Shown piece by piece: positions 1-9,761 of a stretch of DNA of 16,919 bases (the stretch's first letter is position 1; the number at the start of each line of letters is the position of its first letter). The position numbers and the translations under genes were made by a program. Location: contig FTLJ01000200.1 of assembly GCA_900155495.1 (NCBI GenBank), positions 1 to 16,919 on the forward strand, given 5' to 3'. The DNA comes from Porogramme epimiltina. Taxonomy: Eukaryota; Basidiomycota; Agaricomycetes; Polyporales; Polyporaceae. The notes beneath the pieces are model-generated. The model was not told the origin of the DNA and did not search any database. It saw nothing but the letters and a program-made list of their open reading frames with translations.

Positions 1-3000
1 AAGTGCACCCCATGAATGTAGTGATATAGGCGAACGATTCAAAACAATAACGGAGGAAAACGGACCAGAAACAGTGGAGATAGCATCCCCTGCCATCCCC
101 ACAGGCCACCTAGGAGGAGCACATAAATTATCTCAAGAATGCGTGGTCCCATTCGTGCGCAAGAGGATTCATTCTGTACATATTACTAATAGCTTTCCAA
201 TGCATCCTTTGTTGAAACATTGTGACATTATTTGGCGGACATACTGACTATATACCACCTACTACTATAGTATCTCTTGACAGCAGTTTACTCATAGAAC
301 CTCGCGCACAGTGAGTGTATAGTTAGAACCATTACATTATAACTATATACTAGTACAAGTTTACAAAAAATTCAAAGGGAAACGATGGAGGGGAAGGGGA
401 GATAGCGTGCTCGCTGTGGGGGACGGCGAGCACGAGGGGGCGGGGTGGTAGGCGCGTGGCGGCGGGGCGGCGAGCGCGCGGGCGGGAATGGTGCAGATAG
501 CCGAGGGCGCTGATATCACACATCACAGGCGGGGGACGCCGGGCCTCGGCTGGCATCGCAGGAAGCGCCGGGGGACTTGGGCTAGAGGGGCGCGAAGGGG
601 TATTTCCTTGGAGGGAAGGTGTTGGGAATTATTCGTGGAGCTATTCGCAGTCGGTGCGCATAGGGGGAACAAGCTTCGTTAGCTTGCCACACCCGGGGGG
701 GCATGGCAAGATAAGGAAGCTTGATCATTGTGATGATCAGGTGGAAGGCCACAATCGACCCTCGGCGCTATGCCATCACGCCAACATAACAAGTCGTCGG
801 ACGCCGTCAGTGTGGCATTGGAGTAGCGCCTGCGAAGAGGTATCGCAATACTCCTCCAGGTTCGCATTTGAAACAGCCCCGATCCTGTGCGCATCGATCG
901 CGGAAGGCCCTTTTTTAAGGAACGAATGCTCGAACGGGAGCATCACTGTGCTTAGCTCGCTCTGGCGCGCGGAAAAGAGGCCATGCGCGAGCCCGATAAG
1001 TTCCGCAAGCGCCGCTGGTGGTCCCGCCGCCGCACGCAACTTCGATCTGCGGCGCGCGGTCGCCGCCTGCGCCCTTCCTCGCCCCAGCCCGCCCAAACAG
1101 CCCGCCGCTCGGCGCGGTACAGCACTCGCGCCGCCTGACCACCCTACGTCGGCGCGGGCGCGAGCGTATCTGGCAGGATCCGCACACGGCGCAGACGGCA
1201 GGGCTTCTCCAGCAGGCGCCCTCGCGCGCCAGCACGCGCAGTCGATGCGCGCGGTACGTATGTGGTAGTAGAGTCTTCGGTGGTGTGCACCCCCTTCTAT
1301 CTGGAGTGTCAGGAGGACACGCGCCTCCCGAGTCGCATGGCTGCTGTGCTTGCGCTTCGCGGAGCTTATCGGTTGCGGCAAGGGGTCGCCTCCGCTGTCA
1401 GGGCCTAGCGGCAGCAGCAGCCTGTGGGGCCAGATGGAAGGTGGATCCGCGCCAAGTAGCCATGGGCCCTACAGCTCGCGCGCGCGCAGGGCACGGCTCG
1501 CCCTCCTCGGGCGCGCGCCACTGCACACTGGGCGTCGCGGACTTGGTTCCCGCGCCCAAGTGAGGCGCCCCGCGCCGCTCCGACGCCTCTCCATGTTCTC
1601 CGTCCGCCCCGTCAGCCGTCAGGGCGCGGGGCGGTGCGCCGAACACTGGGAGGCCTGGGGCTCACAGCACCGCCTCGCGAGGGGGCACAGCATCACCCAC
1701 GTCCTCCCATGTTCGGCATCCGACGCCGGGGCTGGCGCGAGCCGTCACGCGGGCCACCTCGAGGCACCCGGGATCGACCGAGCGGATGCTGCGGCCACGC
1801 GAGGGCGGCGTGCGGGCGTGTTCTAACCACAAGCTCCGCTCGGAACAGATGCTGGAAAGACCGCGCGCGACGGTCCGCACGCTAGGCGTCGCCGGAGGGG
1901 GGGAGGCATTTTCGCCTGCATCTGCACGACGCTGCGCGGACCGGGCGGCTCGGGGGCCGGCTGCTGCGAGGGATCACTATGGTATTGGATTTTGCGCCCG
2001 GGCTTCGTGCATGCGGTACACGTTCGGGTCTATGCGGGTTGCGAGAGTGCGAGCTACAGCACTTGGCCTAGAGGGCCACCGCGTCGACTCGACGGCGTTG
2101 CGCCCGGCTCCGAGGGCACGACGGCCTCGGTGACTGTAGGGGTGCAAGCTGTTCCTCTCCGACGCCGTCGCGGGTAGGACTCATCTCGCCGGCGTGCCTG
2201 CTCGAGGAGCTGTGAGTCTACTTGGGTGCGCAGACGACGAGACAGAACCTACCTTGGAGTCACCTCGCCTCTCGGTCTAATTTACACCGGCCTGGGAGCC
2301 CGAAGACGAATAATTATAAACATATGTTTGGTGTAGGAACACGGCGCGTTTCATGTCGAGTAATACTTGTCGTTTCACAGTGGACTTGCTTACGAGGCCG
2401 CAATAGTACCCCAGGTGAGCCCTTGTACTCTGACTCCACTGTGGGGTACGTCGGTGCCAGTCGGTGTACGTGCAGATCAGCGCTTCTTGGGTCTGTCGAA
2501 ACAGGAAGAGCTGTGACGTCACTCCGATCATAACGAATGGGCGCGAGGCCTGCATGACGAAGTTGTGAGCAGCAGAGCGCGCCGTTCAACTTGTAGTGAT
2601 GGGCTTACTAAAGCTGGCGCACATTGTCGGACTTGCTCAATGGCCGGCTTGGGCCCGACGGTGGTGAGCTTGGCAAAATACACGTGCAGTACTTGTTGAC
2701 AGAAGTGTCAAGGATTCGCCGATACGGAAGCCCCTTCAACATCCTGGCGCGCATACGTTCCGGAAGTGACGGGGTCTATAGTCAATGCCCCCCTGGGAAA
2801 GAAGGTGCGCTCCGCTCAAGAAGCGGCCGGCGGCGGACGGGGCCGCCCATGTCCCAGAGAGGGCGCTGGATTTGACGTGACCATATGGAATGTGTCTGTA
2901 GACAAAAGCTCCTAGCGCAAGCGGGCGGAACACCCTCGACAAGATATGTAAGTTGTGTCATATTGAGCCTATGCGTGGCTGGGATGAGTGGGCGGCCAGT

Positions 3001-4596
3001 GCTGTTAGGATGCAGGGCTGCGCATCAGAATATTCCCAATGTCATTAAGTCCGTGTATGTCAAACCACAGAAGACCTGTCTAGAAATCAAAGTTCCGCCA
3101 CGAACGGGATGCCAAATCGCGATAGACGACATACCTCGTGTATACTTGCCGTCGCAGCCACCGCAGTAGACATCCTTTCTGGGCCGTCAATTTCGGGTTG
3201 GGGTGTGTATTTGTCGCACGTCCGACCTGGGTTGGGACAGCCAACGAGTCAAAGATCCCAGCGTTTGCCTGGATAGGGTGTCCCACCGCACCGATACGAG
3301 ACGCAGTGCACTGAGTCAGGCTCCGGATAGAAGATCGTGTGTGGGCATGACGTCTGTCCCTGCAACGCTTGCATGCCCTCGGTTCCGTAAACCAGGTAAC
3401 TGGATGGTCTCAACTCCGTGTCGGGGGCCATAGGGCCTAGGATGATACCTCCGAGAGATTTGCCACTGCATTCTTGTGAGATTGGGGCGGGTAATTTAGC
3501 CTCTTGGGGTAGTTTTACATCCCGTCACGCCCACTTTAGGGGGTTGGGTTGGGTTATAGAGTGCCTGCTATATGTGGGAGGCCGTGTATGAGTGTGGAAG
3601 TAAGCTTCAAGGTTGAATTGTACATACCGCGGCGCGTGGGGCCTAATTTCTCACCCCGAGGAATTGTCTTCGGAGTCCATCAGTATAGAGAGGTCTGCTA
3701 TGAATGCCACCCACAAGCCGCGTGGCGTGATGTCCCACCGAACTTAGTAGTATTACCACCATTACAAAACCCTATATGTCTCTATGTCAGATGTGCGGCG
3801 TTCCCTAGATCCTTGCAGAGGGATACATCGAACTTGAAGTATCCGTGGTCAGATCCTTGTATCTACCTGCGCGCGGCATCGGACGGCTTCTCGTCCACCG
3901 TTGCTCTCGTGACTATGATTGCGGGCGCGATACCGGGCTGGTCACCAGCGAACGTGATTTCTGAACAACCCGGCAAGAATGCGAAGGTCCCAGGTCGGCC
4001 ATCGGGCAGAAGATGAGCGAGCGAGCGGCCAGCGCAAGCAGTCGGTTGGTATTTCCGAAAGAAGCCCGACTCGGGCTTACGGCCACCTGTCCGAGGGACC
4101 GGCCACCGGCTACCCTCATAGCCGGCGTCTCCCCCGCTCCCCTTATAAATTCCGTCCCCGAGGCGGCCGCGCTGTTTCCGCTTCGCGTCCCCCGCACGAT
4201 CCTCAAGTCCTCGACGACGGCGACGTCAACAAAGACACTGACGCCAACAACGACGACAATGCCAGCAGTAACCACGACAGCCGCCAGCAACGCGCCACGC
4301 CGCTCAAGTGCCCAAGAAAGTCGCCGCGCGCGTTCGTTCGTTATTCCGTGGTACAGTAGCTGACAAGTCGCTATAGTCGTGTACGGTGCGTGTCGCAGTC
4401 GTGCCCGTGATCCAAGTAAGTAGTAATGTACAGCGCCGCTCACCCGACGCGTGTTCCCTCCAGATCCCAACCTCAACCCATCCCAACCCGCGCTCGCGCG
4501 CAAAACCAAACCCATTACAACCCCGACCCAAACGCCAGCCCCGCCGCTGATGCGCTAACGCAACACAGCGACGGGGAGGCGCGAGGCCGGGGAGGC
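1..4596. other. Gene-poor region, no supportable gene
   Basis: I find no recognisable protein domain, RNA gene or complete transposon here. Base composition changes in blocks: an AT-rich start (about 1-360), a strongly GC-rich block (about 480-2200), then mixed sequence to about 4000. Open frames in the GC-rich block exist on both strands and are rich in Ala, Arg, Pro and Gly, as expected from GC-rich non-coding DNA. Positions about 4013-4363 carry a Thr/Ala/Ser-rich open frame on the plus strand, helped by an ACG/ACA-type triplet-rich stretch near 4207-4290. I do not call it a gene. The last few hundred bases should contain the 3' untranslated region of the aquaporin gene. A decayed mobile element is possible but nothing shows it. 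Confidence 0.5.
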
Positions 4597-6572
4597 TCAG
4601 ACGTGCTCGACCTGCTGCTCGTGCGCCTTCTCGTCGATCGTCGAGGAGCCGTGCGAGCCGTGGTGCGGGTGCGGCGTGATGCCCTGGCTGTGCTCCTCGT
4701 GCGCGATGTGCCCGTTGAGCATCGCAGCGTGCGCGGGCGTGACCACTGGTGAGCCGTCTCGTGTCAGCTTCTGCGCGGAGAGAGAAGTGGGAGCACGGGG
4801 GACGGAGGCCCGGGCGGAGAGAAGGCGGGGCGGCGGGTGCCCGCACCGCGGAAGAAGCCTGCACGCGCAGAGCGGCCGAAAAGGCGCAAACGCGAAAGGC
4901 GAACAGGGGGTGGATGGGGATGGGGAAAACGGCGAGACACGCACCGCGGCTCGAGTCGGACAGGATGAACTCGTAGAAGTACATCGCGGCGAGCGTCGCG
5001 GGGATGTTCGTCAGCGCCGCGATCGCAGCGTACTTGCCTCCGCCCGCGTGGATGCCCCAGATGGTGAGCGCCATCAAACGCGCGCCGACGTCACGCGCGG
5101 CGTTTGTCGCAACTATAGCAGGGCGACGGTCAGCACATGCGCGGCGGGGCTAGGAGCGTGGGGGAGGGCGGCGGATGACGGGCACGCACCACCGACAGTC
5201 GCATAACCCCAAACGACTACACCGCTATACGTCGCACGCAAGTCAGCTGTCAAGATTCCCTGGCACGCACGGACGACAGCGACTCACTAGACGAAGCCGA
5301 CGATCCAAGGCCCAGATGCGGGGGTCACCGAGAAGTTTGTGGGGTCGAGGCAGGCAAAGATGACGAGCCCGATCACGAAGTCCTGTCGTCCCAAGACGTC
5401 AACGGTCAGCCAACGCGGCGATGGTCAACAACAGGCTGCGGAGCAGCGGAGGACGTACGCAGACGAATTCGTTCAGGAAGATGCGGCCGAGGCTCGCGCC
5501 GGTCGGGGCGTAGAGCGCGAAGACACCCGCGGGGCCGTTCGGCGTGAACATGACCGCCTCGAGCGTCCCTGCGGCTTCAAGCACCTCGATGGCTTCCTGT
5601 GGTCGGTAAGCAGCGCGCGATTTCCAATGTTCGGTGTCCGCATGGGTGGCGGTGTAGTGCGCCGCATTTGTAGTGTACGCGGTCGACGTCGTGGATCGTT
5701 CGCGACCATTCAATACCATGCAGCGAAGCAATTATAGCACCAGATCCATCGTCAGCTTGAGTTGCGCCAAGAGCGAGAAAAAGATGCACGCACGTTAATG
5801 TGGTCGCCCCATTGGACGTATATGAGCAGACACGCGACGTAGGCTCCCAAGATCTGCGCCGCGATGTATCTAAGAAGGTGCGCCGTGTGTCAGCGCCGCA
5901 CGAGAACCGCACTGGACCACACCCCTGTGAAGAAGCCGCGATCGCGCGGACGGACAGGGGTGCGCGGTGCGTCAACATGGACCCACAACTCACTGGAACG
6001 CCTTCCGCGCGGGGAACCGCCCAGTGACAATGAAGCAGATCGTCATAGCGGGGTTGAAGTGGCCGCCGGACGTCGGCGCGCAGACCTACGAAGGCGACGG
6101 CGAGCTGCGGTGAGCGATTTTTTTGCAAGTGAGGAGGTGCGGGGCGACTTACAACGAGGGCGAACAGGATACCGAGGGCGTAGGCAGCGCCGATCTGGAA
6201 CATAGACGAGAGGACGGTAACGCCTACAGAGTTGCCGAAAAAGAAATTCGCGGTGGAGCCGACACCTAGAGGGAGGGCGCGTCAGCGATGCAGCGTGACG
6301 TCCGACGGCTGGGGCGCAACGCACCGGCGTAGACGTAGAAAAACACGCCCATCTAAAACGATAGAGATAACGATCGCGGTCAGCGCGGCAGCTCAGGTTC
6401 GAGGGCGCGAGACGGGCGGACGCACAAACTCGGCGCAGCACTCGACGAACCAGTGGGCCTGGCGATGGCGGACGCGCTCCCAGGAGACTTGCGCGTCGGA
6501 ACGGGGTTTGATGTCGGCGAGGTGGACGACGTCGGTGCGGCGGAGCGCGTGCATTCCTGCTTGAACGGCCAT
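4597..6572 (-). CDS. Aquaporin / aquaglyceroporin (MIP family), ten exons
   Basis: Membrane channel of the major intrinsic protein family, moving water and possibly small solutes such as glycerol. Coding exons in order: 6426-6572, 6325-6352, 6153-6265, 5994-6085, 5794-5869, 5459-5596, 5288-5382, 5190-5224, 4945-5112, 4597-4745. All nine introns are GT-AG and the joined frame is open for 346 residues. The ATG at 6572 follows an in-frame TAA six bases upstream. Visible landmarks are the first-helix motif AEFMGVFFYVYAGVGSTA, the first pore box GGHFNPAMT (Asn107-Pro108-Ala109), a long loop C with MFTPNGPAG, and the second pore box ATNAARDVGARL (Asn245-Ala246-Ala247, Arg248, Asp249). The tail DSSRVVTPAHAAMLNG continues into a His-rich end that I recognise from fungal members. 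The second box has Ala instead of Pro, while the Arg-Asp typical of aquaglyceroporins is kept. Introns 5 and 9 (about 197 and 199 nt) are much longer than most others. The family is certain; the substrate is not. Confidence 0.93.
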
Positions 6573-9500
6573 GCTTTACAATGCTCTCTGGTGCGGATTC
6601 TCGTGGAGGGGTAGTGATGAGGGCCGTTGACGAAGGAGGGGGAGGCGCAGCGGCGAACTCGCGAGGCTGATAGCTCGATAAGCTGGGAGCGGTCGGCCAA
6701 CTTTGTTGTCTGGACTGAGGGCGGGGAAGTGCAGGAGAATTCGAGGGCGGAGAAGCACGACTGGGGAGGCTGACGCGAGGACGGCAGGACGGCTCGGAGG
6801 GCCCCACTCTCCGCTCTCGAATTTAACGCGTCCACGTTCCCACCGCCCGCACCCGGCGCGAGCGGGCGCCGGGGGCCCCGCGTTTGGTGGCTCGTCGTAC
6901 GCGCGTACGGCATGCCCCTGTGGCTCCTGCGCGCTCGCCATGGGGGGCACGTCCGGGGGGGCGGGGGCGCGCGTGACCCCGCGGGGGGCGGCGCGCATGA
7001 CCGCCGTCTGGCCGGGAAAACGGATCGCGCGGGGCCCCGCGGGGTGCTGTCCTGCGCTTGGGGCTTGGGCTCGGCGGCGTCGCGCAGGGGACGCACGCAG
7101 GGCAGGGGGCGAGGCGGGCACGGCGCGCGAGGGGCTTGTTGGCGCGACGGTGGCCCACTCACTGGCAGCGTTCGATCAGGGTCCTGACGGGGAACGCGTG
7201 CCTGTCTGGGGGAGGCGACCATCCCCGCTCCCCGCTTTTGGGGCAACACTTCCCATGCCCGGCACCTCCCCCGCCCGTGTCGTGATCGCAAATGCGGGGC
7301 CCCGCATCCGGGGAGTGTCCTCCCCAGGCGCGTGATCCAATACCCGACCGTCGATATGTCATTCCCTCTAACCGCGGGCCTTATTGTGTGCGCACCGTCG
7401 AGTGCTCGGTCCGTCGAGCAGCGCGCCGCGCTCCCTCAGCGGTCATACAGCAAGCCGCGAAGCTCAGATAAGAGCGCGTCGGCGTTCGCGAAGCCCTGCG
7501 TGCCGCCAGCTCGCGAGCGTCCAACGGTCAGGTGGGGCCACTTCCTAACTGCGCGCCGAAACTCGAACTTCAAATGGAGAAGGTGCGTGCCTGCATGCCT
7601 CTGCGCACCCGCGCCAGCGACATAGCAGCCGCTCTCAGAAGCGCGGTCAGGCCACGCCCGGGTATGTGTCGCGCCCGCGCATCTCGCCTTCAGAACTCCA
7701 TCACCATCCCGAGACAACGGGATCGTCTCTAGCCTATTCGTATATAATACCCAAATCCCTGTCCAGACTGTCAACTACGCCCCCTTGGGATGGAGCACAC
7801 GACGCCTCGGAAATGGAGAGGAATCTATCCCGCCTACCAAACTCCTGCCCTAGAGTTTCAGAGAATATCGCGGAGTGCTTGGATCAAGGTGCAAGCGGGC
7901 TTCCTACACGCTCGCCGACGCTCGCCCTCTCCTGAAGCTTCGGGGTGCGTCTCACGCCCAATCTTAGCGTGTGCAAGCGGCGCGGGCGTGGTGCTTGTTC
8001 GCGGCCTGCCCTCCGCGCCTCATCCGGGCTTAAATTCAGTGGTGGTGCGCTGAGACGTAAGGGCCTGATGGACAGCGTCAGCGCAAAGCAGCCTGAGGAA
8101 CGCGCCGCGTCTCTAGGTCAACGCCTCAGCGAAATTTTTGGGGAGGCACTGCGAGGCTTACTACGATCCTCCGCTGCGGAGCTCGCAGCGTGCGTTGGAG
8201 GATCTACGGATCTTGGCCGTCGCGAGTCGGGTGCCCCCATATAGTGCGCCAAGTCTTTGTCGCGCTTCCGGGCTTCCTCCCTCCGAGACATTGCTGCTAG
8301 GCTGCATTGGGCAAACGGTGACATAAACCACAACGACACAACACGACGTGCCTCGACCGCAGCGGCCGGCGCCTCACTAACGTGCTCCGTTCTACAGATC
8401 CAATCTAACCCGCAATAAACAGCCACCAGTCAGCACGCGCCGCGAACACTCCAGGCTCGAGCCCCTCCTGAACGCACGAAATACTCACCTCCCCCGCCGT
8501 TTGTTGCTCGAAGACGCCCCCCGGCAATGCCATCGATGGCTCCGGCGCTATCGCCTCAAACCCGCCGTCCCGCCCCGCCCCCAGTTCCTCCGTAAACGTC
8601 CTCGCATCCTCGTCCCCCTCCCCGCGCGGGATGTCTCCCGCGCAGGGAAGGGCAGCTCTCATCACCGCGACATCCCCTCGTCCTCCAACCCGCTCCCGCG
8701 CCCCCTCCATCCGCGCTCCACGCCCGTTTTCTCCCTGTTTGCGCCAGCGCTGAATCTCGCACTCCACAAGGCGCATCATAGGCTTTGCCATTCATTCACT
8801 GCACGAAGGACGTGGCGAAGAGATCCGTGCGTTTCCTCGAGTGAGCGCCTGCGCGCGTCGTACGTGGAGCACCTCGACGCGCAACGTGCCGGGAGCCTGC
8901 GCACGCCTACAGCGAGTGGGATGACGGCCTTGGTCGGGGAAGACCACGGAAATGCGCGCGGGCGTGAGCCGGATCCTTGCCATGGACAAGGGTGGAGCGC
9001 GAGGGGAGACGCGACGTTCAGTGAGAGGCAGATCTGCGCGAAGGCGTACACAGCGAGGGCGTGCACAGCGAGGTAGTCAGCGGACGCGCAAGAGGGCACG
9101 TCCCTCGAGTTGAAGCGGAGAGTGCATGCTCGCGGGTCCAAATAGGCGTGATGGAAGCATGGTGTGCTTGCTCGTGTCACAGAAGACTACTCTGGTGGAT
9201 ATACATATTGTTGAGCGTAGGGTAGACACGACGGATAGGGCTAAGGATGAGCTCAACCGGCTAGAAACACCGTATAGAGTGCTACAATTCGGAGCCCGTA
9301 GTCATCGCGGTGCTGAGACGATATTGGGAATGTAGAAAATAAAGCGGCTATACGGATAGAGCAAAATAACCTGTTCAAGACCCGGGTCAAAATATCGCAT
9401 CGTCTCCTATTGACGTGGGACTCACTAAGAATCAAGATCATAATCTAACAAGTAAGTTCGAGGGCCAGGGTGAAGCTCTTGTAATAGACTGAGACTCCGC

Positions 9501-9584
9501 CATGACACTCGCGAGCATGCCATGCCCCAACTGCAATAAGGTAATGTTCGCACAGGCAACGGAACCTGAGAATAAACGATGCCC
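6573..9584. other. Intergenic region with no confident gene
   Basis: The first few hundred bases are the 5' flank of the aquaporin gene; read on the minus strand they contain CT-rich runs, as often seen in fungal leaders and promoters. Positions about 6800-7330 are very GC-rich. I recognise no domain in any frame. The best of the weak candidates is an open frame on the minus strand (8405-8791) beginning MAKPMMRLVECEIQRWRK and meeting a good GTGAGT donor near 8490. A second minus-strand frame (8776-9180) contains a hydrophobic run, YLAVHALAVYAFAQICLSL. I could not join them into a believable spliced gene. A decayed gene is as likely as an unrecognised real one. Confidence 0.4.
8405..8791 (-). 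other. Weak candidate exon of an unknown gene
   Basis: Open frame of 128 codons starting MAKPMMRLVECEIQRWRK, with charged and Gly-rich middle sequence. After residues QQTAGE near 8490 the sequence reads GTGAGT, a strong splice-donor match, so the coding part may stop there. No acceptor downstream joins in phase to a clearly coding exon: the best acceptor (before 8390) leads to a stop in the needed phase. An in-frame stop lies directly before the ATG. I do not recognise the family. The frame may be fortuitous. Confidence 0.15.
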
Positions 9585-9692
9585 GAGGCCCAGTCCTTGA
9601 GCAGAGTTTGAATATCTGAGGGGTACGTCGAACAAAACAACGAACTCACTCCGTTTACTTGGTGGGCAGTCGCTCGTGTCCAGTTGTGGAGT

Positions 9693-9758
9693 CTGCGAGA
9701 GATATCGACCCGTCGTCAAATTAGCTCCGCGAGTGCGTACGATACTGAACCAACTCAC
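9693..9758 (-). other. Probable intron in the 3' untranslated region of copy A
   Basis: Directly after the TAG stop (9762-9764) the minus strand reads ACG then GTGAGT, and 66 bases later CTCGCAG. The same donor and acceptor are conserved in copy B (11641-11710, 70 nt), although the intervening sequence has small insertions. A second GTGAGT...CTCAG pair (9616-9649) is also conserved but spans only 34 nt, which is short for an intron. This is read from splice signals alone. Confidence 0.45.
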
Positions 9759-9761
9759 CGT

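Noticed and set aside
1018..1826. Overlapping long open frames in the GC-rich block on both strands
   Set aside because: Ala/Arg/Pro/Gly-dominated in every frame, as expected by chance in such GC-rich DNA; no conserved motif.
2514..2521. Second perfect TGACGTCA
   Set aside because: No gene start lies nearby, so it is more likely chance than a working site.
3535..3555. Telomere-like run TTTAGG followed by GGGTT units
   Set aside because: Only about three imperfect units, with TTGGG instead of TTAGGG, inside ordinary sequence; too short and irregular for a telomere or interstitial telomere.
4013..4363. Thr/Ser/Ala-rich 116-residue frame on the plus strand
   Set aside because: Composition follows a local triplet-rich stretch, it overlaps other equally open frames, and no domain or splice context supports it.
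8776..9180. Minus-strand frame with a hydrophobic segment as a membrane-protein gene
   Set aside because: One membrane-like run only, no ATG-based start with support, and no phase-compatible splice to a neighbouring open frame.
9368..9392. tRNA B-box-like GTTCAAGACCC
   Set aside because: The flanking bases do not pair as a T-stem and no A-box, anticodon arm or acceptor stem could be found upstream.
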